Assembly (NCBI GenBank): GCA_026545225.1
Contig: CM048852.1
Coordinates: 57,915,146-57,979,145, forward strand
DNA length: 64,000 nucleotides
Source: Cornus controversa
Lineage: Eukaryota > Streptophyta > Magnoliopsida > Cornales > Cornaceae
Reading direction: 5' to 3'
The translations under genes were made by a program, and so were the position numbers. The notes under the pieces were generated by a model. It was given only the letters and a program-made list of their open reading frames with translations. It was not told the origin of the DNA and made no database searches. Shown here piece by piece: positions 1-10,575 of the stretch (the first letter of the stretch is position 1; each line of letters opens with the position of its first letter).

Positions 1-788
1 CCTTGCACTTGAGTTATTTTTCATTTGCAAATGTGCATATTAATTCAATGATATTGCAAATGGGGATTAGTTTCATGTTATTTGTATTAAAGAATGCAGG
101 TGGAGATAAAACAAAAAATATAACTGAATAAATGTAAAGGAACTTGAGCATCTGAAAACTTGGAATTAGATACATACAAGCAAAAGAAATAAGTGGTGGT
201 TGGATGCTCCTCGTTGGGATTGTTTGAAGGCTGGAAATGGAATAAAGAATACATTCTATATTGTCTCCTCACTAAGTTTGGTACTTATTCATCTCACAGT
301 TTAAAATAGAAGAGGGACCAAATCTTTTCCATTCTTCTTACAGTTTTTAAAGGCCCTGCATCGCCGAATCTGAAACTGCTGGGACCTTTTAAAAGCTAAA
401 AAGCAAAAGGATTGTACTTGCTTAAATACTTGCATTTGATGAAAGACATACAAATCTTGGCCTGGAGAGGACCACTTGCCCTGCGCTTGACTTGAGCATC
501 TGTTAGATTCAGATACTCTATTACGGATATACATACCCTTCTTGCTGTATGTAATTACCTTTTGTGTTCTTTTGCACTTATTTTAAGCTTGTTGGACATG
601 CATGGTGTATGACATTGTCACTTTATGACCATAAAAACAAATGGTCTTTGTTCATTTCTCTTCACAATCTTGCATGAACATGATACATGAAAACAAACCT
701 AAATGCATTCTATTATATATATGTGCATATTTTTAACTTGTACAACTCATATTTGTTTCTGCAACCTTGTCTGCATGTACATGCAATC

Positions 789-820
<32 letters not shown>

Positions 821-1459
821 TGTATGTATGCATGGCATACATTCATGCTAAAGAAGGGCATCACACAAAGTACTTGTTTTCCAAGTCCCTTGGGAAAAGC
901 CATCCCTGGAGGCCAATTACTGTTTCAACTATTATATTGGACTTCTAAACAGAAATCTAATATCTTTCTTCAATTTTCATTATAAAATCCATGTATGGAA
1001 TAACGGCATGGATACATTTTCTGTTCTATTGTATAATGATCAAATAGTATGTTACATGGTTATAATCGGGAATTACTATGTGTGTATATAATTTGAACAT
1101 AATACAAAGAATAATGCCTAGAATGATCAACAACTAATGCGGAATAAATTCGTATATTAAGCAATGGAGTCATATCTGCCAACTCACATCATCTAACAAG
1201 ATTGAAAACTAAAACTTGTTAATAATGCGGACACTACTGATTTACAGATGCCCCATTTAAGGGGTGCCTGTTAGTGTCTAAAACAAATATTTCGGGATTA
1301 CATATAAATCATAAGACCTTTTTTTTTGTGTGTGTAAAGTAAGTAAAATTCCTTCCCTATGAACAATTTTTTTACACATAACATTCCAACTGAACTTTAG
1401 GAAGATCAATTGATTCTGATATATCAGAATTTTTTTTTCTTTTTTATTTTTTTTTGCAG
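1..1459. other. Left edge, no confident gene
   Basis: AT-rich sequence with an (AT)n/(AC)n microsatellite near 789-820. No exon could be recognised. If the exon at 1460-1583 is real, this stretch would be its preceding intron and possibly earlier exons, but I could not trace a continuous reading frame. Confidence 0.4.
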
Positions 1460-1583
1460 GTTGGAAGAATCTATATGGAAGCCTTTAGGTAAAGTGGTAA
1501 AGCAGAATTCCTTAATAGCTTGCTGGGATGAGGATAGGAATAAATTGCACCAAGTGCTTGATTTTGTGCCTTACAAGTTATGA
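1460..1583 (+). CDS. Possible 3'-terminal exon of an unidentified gene (partial)
   Basis: A long T-rich tract ends in a CAG at 1457-1459, which makes a textbook 3' splice site. The first exon base (1460) would complete a split codon. From 1461 a frame stays open for 40 codons to a TGA at 1581-1583. The peptide is ordinary in composition, including WKPLGKVVKQNSLIACW and DEDRNKLHQVLDFVPYKL, and unlike translated AT-rich noise. I do not recognise the family. The rest of the gene would lie upstream and partly outside the window. It may instead be a decayed fragment. Confidence 0.3.
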
Positions 1584-1713
1584 CATTAAATGGCTCTTGA
1601 TATTCGAGACCTCCTTTTTATTGTGATCACTTGTGGATCAGAAAATCAAGGATCCAACATGGCACTTTGAAAATTATTGGATGATATTTGATTGCAAAAA
1701 CAAAAATATTCTA

Positions 1714-1859
1714 GGGTAATGCTACTCAGGCAGAATTCTTAGACAGAATTCATAGGCAGAAACTTTTAGAACCATTGGATGTATGTAGTAGACCCCACCA
1801 CATACACTCACCACATGCATCCAATGGTTCTAAAAGTTTCTGCCTGAGTAGCATTATCC
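1714..1859. mobile_element. MITE with near-perfect terminal inverted repeats
   Basis: The left end reads GGGTAATGCTACTCAGGCAG and the reverse complement of the right end reads GGATAATGCTACTCAGGCAG. The arms continue inward through a shared block around AACTTTTAGAACCATTGGAT, so most of the 146 bp can fold into a hairpin. TTCTA occurs directly on both sides (1709-1713 and 1860-1864) and may be a 5-bp target duplication. There is no coding capacity. A related terminus is seen in inverse orientation at about 9028-9065. Confidence 0.75.
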
Positions 1860-1864
1860 TTCTA

Positions 1865-4111
1865 ACAATGGACATATAGTTTGTAGCGCATTTCAATAAA
1901 TGACAAAGGCAGCTAATCCTAATACCCCAACTTATCTGAGGTGTTGAAGCCTGAAGGGTTATACAGGATAAGTTGTCTAAACCTGCTTTGTGCTCTGTGA
2001 AAGTGCAATATTCATGATTTCCCAATGCTTTTTTGGGAGCACGACATGATTAGTAAAAAGGGTTATAAGTTCTATAAGTACCCCAGTATCATCACATGTT
2101 AAGGTTGATTTGCATCCTTATTGACTGATAATGGTCCATTAATGATATATAATTGTTGGTACTTTTCTTACCTTGTCTTGAACCTTTTTTCTTTAACAAT
2201 CAAATATTAGGTTCTTGATTGGTGAGTTGAGAACGCTTTTGATGTTTTTACATGGTCATAGCCAACCATAAATCGAATAAGCTTACTTGCTCCTACTTTC
2301 ATTTGATGTCTCTTTAGGACCCAATATCGATCTTTTCCAGTAATGGTACATGGAAAGTACTTGCCTTTCCCTGATATTGCCATAATGCCCCAACTGTTTA
2401 TTCTCTCTGTGTGCATATCTAATCTGACTGCCGTTACTTTCTTCCTGTGCATAATATTCTCCACTTTAGGAGAGAACATTTGTAGTTGAGTTGCTCTTTC
2501 TTGTACTTGTATAATTTCCTCTTGAGGGCTCTTGTTCTGTTAATGTGACTTTACTTTTGAGGACAAGATGAAGCTTACATAAGAGTAACACATTTATATG
2601 AGAATCATGTTTTATGGACTGACTGGTCAATCATCAGGGAGGAACGCGCTTATTGGCAGTGATCTTTTGAGGAATGGCATTGGCTGGAATAGGAAGAAGA
2701 AAGTAATGACCACGGAATGCAATTCCTTGGGGGAAAAAGGTTTGGGGAGGAAAAAGTTGGAAAGATTCTAGGTGGAATGGAATGTAAGAATCTTTACTCA
2801 AACTAAAGCAAAAGGGTGGTGTTCTTGAGTCAAGAATTTTTGTTATTCTTTCCCACTCAAAGCCACAAAAAATGGGTTCCCACCCATCCTATAAGCTTTA
2901 GCTAAATATAGTTTGATGCCTTTCAATTTTCAACATTTCACAATCAATGTTGTCTTTGTCATATATTTCTCTTGTTTAGATATAGTTTAGGTTATATATT
3001 AATGAAATTTTATTCACTCATCTTTTTATATTGAACACAGCTGATTTGCAATCAATGGCCTTGTGGTCCATTGGTATCCAGTTCAAAGGGAAGAGCACAC
3101 TGGCTAGGCCTGAGTTTACTTATTGAATCGTGTTATATGTAGATATACATAAGTATATGTATATACCATAATGCTGCATATGCAAGAGAAAAATCTGTAT
3201 AAAGTGAAAAGATCGAAAATTTTATTGATCACTGCAATTGCCTTAAGAATTTCTTGTTGGACTGTCACAGTTACAAGCATAAAGCGTGTTCAAACTGCGA
3301 GTCCCTATACATGCTATATCCTTGCTATAAAATACTACGAGTTTTAGGGAGATGTCCATGAGTTCATGTATACCAAATATATGATAAAATGACCATTTAT
3401 ATGATTTATGCCATCATTTGATGTAAATTTTGACATTCTAGGCATGATGCATCTTTGCCACATTTAGGAATCCTAGTGGCAAAGTTTTTCAAATGAAGGC
3501 ATCCTAATCCCATTTTTAGACCAAAAATGCAACTATCCCTCTTTCTTGAAGAGTGGTTGCTATGTGCACCGACGTGAATAAGTGAAATAAGAGTCAAATG
3601 TCTCTTCGTGGATGCATTGAGATAAGACTCACATTTAGGGCACAGTTGTATCACTTGTACTGTAGAGCCGAACTGACCGATACATCTTATTTCTGGTGCA
3701 AGTAGCTCCAGAACTAAAATGTTCAATGTTAGTTTTGTATCAGTACAACTTTTAGGACACTTGTACTACTTACATAATTGTACCACTTTTAATTCACAAA
3801 TATACTACTACTTTTAGTACGTGGATGAACTGCAACAATGTTAAAATTGGCACCGGTACATTTTTATTTTGCACCGACACCACTTTAAGTACGAGCTAGG
3901 AAGGGGTTGCCTTCACTAAATTTTTTTTATTTGCACTTTATATTCATAATTTTATAAAATTATGCAAAAGTCTTCGCTAAAATTTTAAAAATACCCTAAT
4001 ATATAAGTATGGTCTCACAAATGTTCCTCACATCTTTTAGCACAAATTTGCACCAATTTTAGTTTATAAATGTACCACTTTTAATGTGTAGATAAATTGT
4101 ACTACTGTAAT
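1865..4111. other. Gene-free stretch
   Basis: No splice-consistent exons or recognisable protein motifs. The open frame at 2207-2479 on the minus strand (90 codons) matches no family I know. Between about 3700 and 4110, phrases such as 'taccacttttaa' recur in diverged form, which suggests an old, degraded repeat. Confidence 0.4.
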
Positions 4112-4304
4112 AAATTTTAAGAGTAAACTTCATTGACACTTTTTAAAGTTTGAGGTATTGTCATGCGGCTACAACATCACATGCACCTCTCTGTTAGACC
4201 ACTTTTTTATGGTGAAATGACCTTGTTACCCTTTGACTTTTAATTTAACTCATTTGAATATTAAATTTACTCTTTTAACCCTGTCTAATGGATCAAAAAA
4301 AAAA

Positions 4305-4335
<31 letters not shown>

Positions 4336-4344
4336 CACACACAA

Positions 4345-4430
4345 AATAACATAACCTATATGTATAATTATTTATTACCATAAATACTAATGTTAACATA
4401 AAATAAAAAAGGAACTAAAATTGTCTTTCT

Positions 4431-4476
<46 letters not shown>

Positions 4477-4765
4477 CACACTATAATACATAACCTATAT
4501 ATATAATTATTTATTTCCATAAATACTAATCTTAACATAAAATAAAAAAATGAACTAATATTTTTCTTTTTCTCTAGATATATATATTTATAATATAATA
4601 TATAACCTATATATTTAATTATTTATTTTCATAAATATTAATGTTAACATTAGGGACTTAACATATATATTTAATTATTTATTTCAATAAATATTAATGT
4701 TAACATATATATTTAATTATTTATTTCTATAAATATTAATGTTAACATATATATTTAATTAGGTC
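4345..4765. repeat. AT-rich tandem repeats inside the MULE
   Basis: A block containing 'cataacctatat', 'aattatttatt', 'ccataaatactaatg' and 'ttaacataaaataaaa' occurs twice in full (about 4348 and 4490), interrupted by (CT)n and (AT)n runs. Shorter versions ending in 'attaatgttaacatatat' follow at about 4610, 4670 and 4720. Confidence 0.7.
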
Positions 4766-4794
4766 TTAATTTCAGTTCTCAAATTAGGTCTTAA

Positions 4795-5225
4795 TTTCAG
4801 TGGTTGGTGGCGGTGGTTGTGGTTGTGGTTGGTGGCGGTTGTGGTTGGAGGAGAAGATGAGAGAGAAAGAAGTAGTTGTGGTGGCAGTGGTGGTTGGTAG
4901 CGGCTGTGGTTGGAGAAGGAGATGTGAGTGGCAACTGTGGTGGTGTTGGTGGTTGTGGTTGGTGGCGGCTATGGTTGGAGGAGGAGATGAGAGTGGCATC
5001 TATGGTGGTGGTGGTGGTTGTGGTTGTTGTTGGTGGCGACTATGGTTAGAGGAGGAGATATAAGTGGCAGCTGTGATGGTGGTTGTGGTTGGTGGCAGAT
5101 GTGGTTAGAGGAGGAGATGAGAGTGGCAGTTGTGGTAGTGGTGGCGACTGTGGTGCTGTTGGTGGTTGTGGTTGGTGGTGGCTGTGGTTGGAGGAGGAGA
5201 TGAGAGTGGTGGTGGTGGTGGTTAT
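4795..5225 (+). repeat. G-rich GGTGG/GTTGTGG minisatellite
   Basis: This is a strongly strand-asymmetric G/T-rich tract built from degenerate units of GGTTGTGGTTGGTGGCGG followed by GGAGGAGATGAGAGTGGC-like segments, repeated about five times with a spacing of roughly 70-110 bp. It keeps long frames open by chance on both strands (Gly/Trp/Val-rich and His/Thr/Pro-rich), but these are repeat translations rather than genes. The G-runs could form G-quadruplexes. Confidence 0.8.
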
Positions 5226-5477
5226 GGTTTATGTGGTTGAAGAATGTAGAGAGAGAAATGGTAGGCATATAATCATAAGGGCAGTTTTGTTATTTTCTAA
5301 TTCTAATGTTTTAATATTTAAATTTATTTAAATAATCAGGGGCAATTAGGTACTTTCACTTATTAAAAAATTAAAATTTATGACAGGGGGTGTTGGTGAC
5401 AAAAAATCATAAAGTTGTAGCCGCCTGATAATACATCAAACCTTAGGGGGTGTCAATGAAGTTTATCCAAATTTTAA

Positions 5478-6142
5478 TGATGTTGCAATTCCAATAGCTT
5501 AGCCAGAGCCCTGGCAAAGCAAAATGGTATTTGGAATTCCAAGGGCCTCGCAGAAAGGTGGGTCCCATGAGCCCATTGCCCAACGGATCATTGGATTTAG
5601 CGAACCGTTTGGTGAACACGAGCTTATGTGGGCTCGTGTTATGTTGTTTTAATGTAACACTGTGAAGGCGCACTGCTGGACCAATAGCAACGCGCTATGT
5701 GTCCCCCAATGGTCATGTAACCATTGGGAAGGTCTTAAGGGTCTGTGTTGGCTATCTAAAATGCCAATTTTATGTTTTTTTTTAGTTTTTGATGCTTTTT
5801 TTTTTTTATAAAAAAAAAAAAATAGTAGATTACTAGATTGTCAATAGAGCCATTAGACAGTATTTGTCAAACTCAAACAATGCTTAAAAATTCTTATTGG
5901 CCAAAAAATTTAAAAATATATATAAATATATTTTGCGTTTTTCCTCTTTTTTCACTTCTACAAATTCATCAACCCCTACATTCATTCATCTCACAACCAT
6001 AATAAATATTGTATTGTTTATACTTATGTTGTATTGGTTGAATAATATTTTCATTTATAACTTAAAAGTATAAAAATACAACATAACTAAAAGATTTTAA
6101 TACATAACTTAAAGATTTTAGTATATAAAAATGTAACATAAC
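5478..6142. other. Gene-free stretch beside a transposon remnant
   Basis: AT-rich sequence with poly-T and poly-A runs near 5770-5825. It may hold the 3' flank of the degraded Harbinger element that follows, but its terminal repeat was not located. Confidence 0.4.
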
Positions 6143-6870
6143 TTAATTGTCTTCATCTTCATCTTTATCTTCAAAGCAGTTCCACAAATTTTCTATCAAA
6201 TCGTTCCTCAATTACGTATTTGTCTCTCTGTTGCGAATCTGGACTTGGCGAGAGTAGATGTGTCATTAAAACCATTGGGTCTTTGATGAAAGTGGGAGTT
6301 GGGATCGTCTCATCAAGTGGCGAATATTATTTTTCAACATTGGTGTGGCGTTTATCTTTAATGATCATGTTGTGAAGGATGATGCACATTTTCATTATGA
6401 GACACAAGTCCATCTTATTCCAATAGTCCATCTTATTCCAATGATGCACTGGTCCTTGCGTAATTGTCCATTTGATTTGCAAGACTCTAAAAGCTCGCTC
6501 CACATCTTTCTTGCAGGTCTTTTGTCTTTGAACAAATAATTTATAACGTTCAGTTTTTGGTTTTGGGATGATCTGTATCAAAGTTGTCCACTTATTATAC
6601 TATCAGACAAGTAATACCTCATTCTATAGTGATGTCCATTTACCATATAATTAACCAGAGGCAATCGGCCATTGACAATAAGGTTGAACATCGAGGAATG
6701 ATCCAACACATTTAGATTATTGTGTGAACCCGACATTTCAAAAAATTGATATCATATTTACAAATCTTCTGAGGCTACCGCTTCTAATATGAGAGTAACT
6801 TTATGGGAGTATCTCTTGTGCCGGTCATACTACTCCATTGGACAATTTTTTCACTCCCAATGCATACAGG
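6143..6870 (-). pseudogene. Decayed PIF/Harbinger (HARBI1-like) transposase
   Basis: Read on the minus strand, fragments appear in the order expected of the plant PIF/Harbinger DDE transposase. These are SGSHNNLNVLDHSSMF with VNGRLPLVNYMVNGHHYRM near 6600-6760, a frame with CKKDVERAFRVLQIKW and MCIILHNMIIKDKRH at 6327-6581, and a C-terminal LRNDLIENLWNCFEDK ending at a stop near 6143. The frame shifts several times, and in-frame stops sit where tryptophan is usual, so it cannot encode an active enzyme. The N-terminal part was not recognised upstream, and terminal repeats and a TWA target duplication could not be fixed. Confidence 0.85.
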
Positions 6871-7543
6871 CATACCCAAAAATTCTCTAGCCTCCCCTTA
6901 TTAAAGCAGTCGTACTATGTCGACTTTGTTCGGTGAGCGCATGTACTCCTCCTCATACACAACAACTGAGTATTACAAAATGTCATCAAGCTACTAACGA
7001 CAGTGGTCTAGCCGATTTTAATATACTGGTCACATTGATTGGCTGCACAACTATATACTAGTATACGTACTGTAATTGTTATCTTCTGTATAGTAGACAT
7101 CCTCAAACAATCAGTCGCATTTATTTTTTGAATGAAAAAGTCTTCATAAGCTTTAACATAATTCAAGATATGAAAATAATTCTCGTCAAACGTTTATAAA
7201 ATATCTCCGGTGTATATATATATATATAAATATATATGCAATTATCATTAAAGTACTCTTTCATTAGTTGTCAATTGACTCTTTTTTTCTTTTTTTTTTG
7301 TCCGAAAAAACTTAGCTACTATTTTCGGCGTGACACAATTCAGAACGGATTTGGAGCAGTCTAGATTTCAAGCAACGAGTCAACATCTATTGATAAGAGA
7401 ATGACGAAATGATGAAGAATTACAATATGATAAAAAGAAAATATCTCGTAATAACGAAGTCATTGGACATGCTCTTGTAATTTAGTATAAAAAAGGGATT
7501 CTCAATAGTCCAATGGAAGATACTGTACATTAGATATTAAGGA
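6871..7543. other. Gene-free stretch
   Basis: Probably the remaining 5' part of the degraded Harbinger element, with short poly-T and (AT)n runs near 7215 and 7280. No coding sequence was recognised. Confidence 0.35.
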
Positions 7544-7657
7544 TAATACACATCATATCAAGGACGCTAACACCTGTACAACACTAATACCACAACAGTC
7601 TAATACACATCATATCAAGGACGCTAACACCTGTACAACACTAATACCACAATAGTC
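7544..7657 (+). repeat. 57-bp tandem duplication
   Basis: Two adjacent 57-bp copies (7544-7600 and 7601-7657), both starting TAATACACATCATATCAAGG, differ at one base. The near identity indicates a recent local duplication. Confidence 0.9.
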
Positions 7658-8337
7658 ATGTGATAGTGTTGAATTTTCTATGCAACTTAGTGCGTTCTCA
7701 ATGTATTTTATACATTGATAAAAAAACAAAAAAATATGTATTTTATACAGAATAAGATACCAGTCTTCTTCCGAAAGAAATTGACGGGTTAATCCAGAAG
7801 CCCTCTCTCTCCCTCCTGGCAATTTAACTCCCCAATGGAGAACTGACGTCCTATTCTCTTTTAAACCCATTACGGAAGAGACTAAATAATTTTAAAACGG
7901 TTATGAAAGTTATAAAATAAAATAAAAAAATTCGTAAAGTTGTGGGATAGGACAGTCGGTCACGTCTCATTTCGTTATCTTTTATATTTACTATATTACT
8001 CTTATATATATAATACACTTACAAAAATTTTCTTATATAGTTATATATATATAATTTATTAGTTCAAATTTTATTGGCAATACACATGTAAATTATTAAG
8101 ATCTTATCACATAAGAGTATAAATACTAAAAATAGTACAATTATAAAAGTAATCTTCTAAAAAAACTCGTCCGGCTCTTTTTACATTTCTCCCACTGCAT
8201 TTTATTAAATAGAGTGGAACGAAAATGAGAGTAGTTTTTCTAAACGGGAAATGAGAAAGGGCACCCCGTTCTATAGCCGTCTCGTTGCCATCCTACTTGC
8301 ATGGAGTATAAATATCGTGTCATTTGCATCTTATTAG

Positions 8338-8668
8338 GTCCTGTTTGGATTGATTTTGAAAAACAATCTCGACTTTTTAAACTTAAAAACAGTTTTGAAG
8401 AGTGTTTGAATTGGTAAGGTCAAAAAATTTTAGAATCTAAAAAGAACCTTCAATAAAAATTGGTGAATACCAACTTTCTCAACTAGAAACATAGCTTTAT
8501 ACTATTGTCCTGTTTGGATTGACTTTTAAAATGCGATTTTCGACTTTTCAAGCTCAAAAATTATTTTGAAGAGTATTTGAATTGATAAGGCGGAAGAGTT
8601 TTAAAATCTAAATAAAAAATTTGAAGAAAAATGAGAATACCAACTTCTTGGTCTAACTTTTACTTCTC
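8338..8668 (+). repeat. Diverged tandem duplication, about 169-bp unit
   Basis: The segment starting GTCCTGTTTGGATTGA at 8338 recurs at 8507. Both copies continue through a 'cgactttt' block, a 'gaagagt' block and an ending near 'aataccaacttt'. Divergence of roughly 20-25% makes this older than the neighbouring 57-bp duplication. The start resembles the common TGTTTGGAT ends of plant MITEs. Confidence 0.7.
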
Positions 8669-9476
8669 TTTTACATTTGCATAAAAGCCGAAATAAACAC
8701 GCTGTCAAACACGCATGGCGGCGGCGGCGATGGCAAAGAAGAATAGTACTAGCTTTGAATGCATCAATAGACCTGGACACTATAGATTAGATTAGACTCC
8801 ATAATGGAATAATCCAATACAATAAGATACACAGTGGATCTCACTAATTTTTGGTGGAATTATGTATGGAAGGCCACGTTATAGCCTCCTCAAACACACT
8901 ACGTTCTACACTTCTCGCCCCGACACACCTTACCCTTCAGCTTTCTACGTGGTCAAAACCACACCCTTAAACACCCACATATCTAATATATTTATATTAT
9001 CACATGATATAAAAATTTTTGTTTATGAATTCTGTCTAATAATTCTGTCTAAGTAACATTACTCTTATATATATACATCAGTAGATATCTGTCCGTGATA
9101 CTGTTATAAACTTACAGTAGTTATCGTTGAGTAAAGTAATTTTAAGATGTACTTAGCAAAAAAATATTTTAGATTACAAAATTAAACTTTTATATTATCT
9201 ATATATATATATATATATATATATTCCTTTCTTTTCTCTTCTTGACTAAACATAATCATTCAGATCCTGCCAAATGCAAGCTTACGAAAGGATTAGTTAA
9301 ACTGTTATTGTTTTTAAATTATGAACTTCATTTGCAACAGCACACTTGTCTGACTCTGCACCAATAATTATTCAAGCACTAACTCTTTAGTCCTCAATAC
9401 TTGGTGGTTAAGAAATATACAGTATATCTCAATACTTGGTGCTTAAGAAATATAATATATACATAGTCAAATTAAA

Positions 9477-9562
9477 ATTCAAAAATATCTTGAGCATGTA
9501 AGCATCAATGGGTGGACTAATTCAAAAATATCTTGAGCATGTAAGCATCAATAGGTGGACTA
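9477..9562 (+). repeat. 43-bp tandem duplication
   Basis: Two adjacent 43-bp copies beginning ATTCAAAAATATCTTGAGCA (9477-9519 and 9520-9562) differ at one base. A second short duplication built on CTCAATACTTGG lies just upstream (about 9393-9460). Confidence 0.88.
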
Positions 9563-9968
9563 TGGTTAAAAATGAACCGATCAAAATCAGGCCACTATCA
9601 GATCCATGCATGTATGTACTCACTCGTTTACATATATCCGCTTTCATACCTTAAAAGACACCAATTTAATTTGCAAATAGTTTCCACATTTGTATTCGAT
9701 GAATCTTATGGTCAAGGAAGGATAGAAGAGAGATATTAGATTATTTAATAATTACGAAGGGTATTAATGTAATTTAAAATTCTCATATTGTGCACATAAC
9801 CCCGTGATAGTGACCAAATGACCCTACTAACATTAACATTGTGTATAAGACGTGTGACTAGTCACTACAAACTAAAAATATGACCATATGAAGAGGTTAT
9901 TTACAGAATAGTATCTATGTTACAAGGGAGTTGGTAGCACGATATTAATAGTGCAAGGATTTATATGC

Positions 9969-10180
9969 GAGAAATGCTAAACGTCACAATTTTATTTCAC
10001 GAATATTAATTCGAATCTATGTGGCAGGTGTTAATACCATATGGACTCCGTGTATGGGGGAAATCCCACCAATAATAACTTATCATTTAACTTTATCTCC
10101 TAAAATAATGGACTCTATCACCTGCCACATAGATTCGTGTTAAAATTCATGATATTTATTCGAGAAGTGTAGCATTGCTC
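9969..10180. mobile_element. MITE with exact 9-bp target duplication
   Basis: Terminal inverted repeats of about 60 bp run from GAGAAATGCTAAACGTCAC at the left, and from GAGCAATGCTACACTTCTCG at the right read in reverse complement. The arms meet near the shared GAATCTATGTGGCAGGTG block. TTTATATGC flanks both sides (9960-9968 and 10181-10189). The 9-bp duplication suggests a Mutator-type MITE. It lies about 390 bp beyond the 3' end of the thioredoxin gene. Confidence 0.87.
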
Positions 10181-10575
10181 TTTATATGCACAATATCTAT
10201 GTTAGTTTGTAACACTACTCTTGCACAAAATGCAAGAGAGGTTATATGCACTTGTTCTATTCTACTACAAGGTTTGTGTGCGCAGAGAGAGAGAGAGAGA
10301 GAGATTCTATGAGAGGGACAAGCCAGCCAAGCCAACAAAGGAAAAGCAAACCAACAAAGGAACACATACATTTACTCTTTAAGTCACCACAATATTCGCA
10401 GGCTTGGATCTAATTATAAAAAAAGTAAATCCAGGAGCCTGCAACTATAACCGTACCCTCACACTTGCTTCAAACGATTTGTTCAGTTCTCCACACACAT
10501 TTTACATGAACAGCTTATACCATACATATATGTACAGGAGGAAATGGAATGACAATGGCTGCAGTAACTTAATTA

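Larger units (their letters stand above)
4121..5468. mobile_element. Non-autonomous Mutator-like element (MULE), 1348 bp
   Basis: Both ends carry inverted repeats of about 50 bp. The left end begins GAGTAAACTTCATTGACAC and the reverse complement of the right end begins GGATAAACTTCATTGACAC; both continue to a shared GGCTACAAC block. The element is flanked by an exact 9-bp direct repeat, AAATTTTAA, at 4112-4120 and 5469-5477. A 9-bp duplication with long inverted repeats is the Mutator signature. Inside are dinucleotide repeats, AT-rich tandem repeats (about 4345-4765) and a G-rich minisatellite. No transposase is present, so it would need to be moved in trans. Confidence 0.88.

Noticed and set aside
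2207-2479. 90-codon minus-strand frame as a gene
   Set aside because: No family match, no start or leader context, and no neighbouring exons that fit.
4784-5268. Overlapping Gly/Trp/Val-rich and His/Thr/Pro-rich open frames on both strands
   Set aside because: They are translations of the G-rich minisatellite inside a MULE; frames stay open because of the repeat, and there is no start context, splice site or family match.
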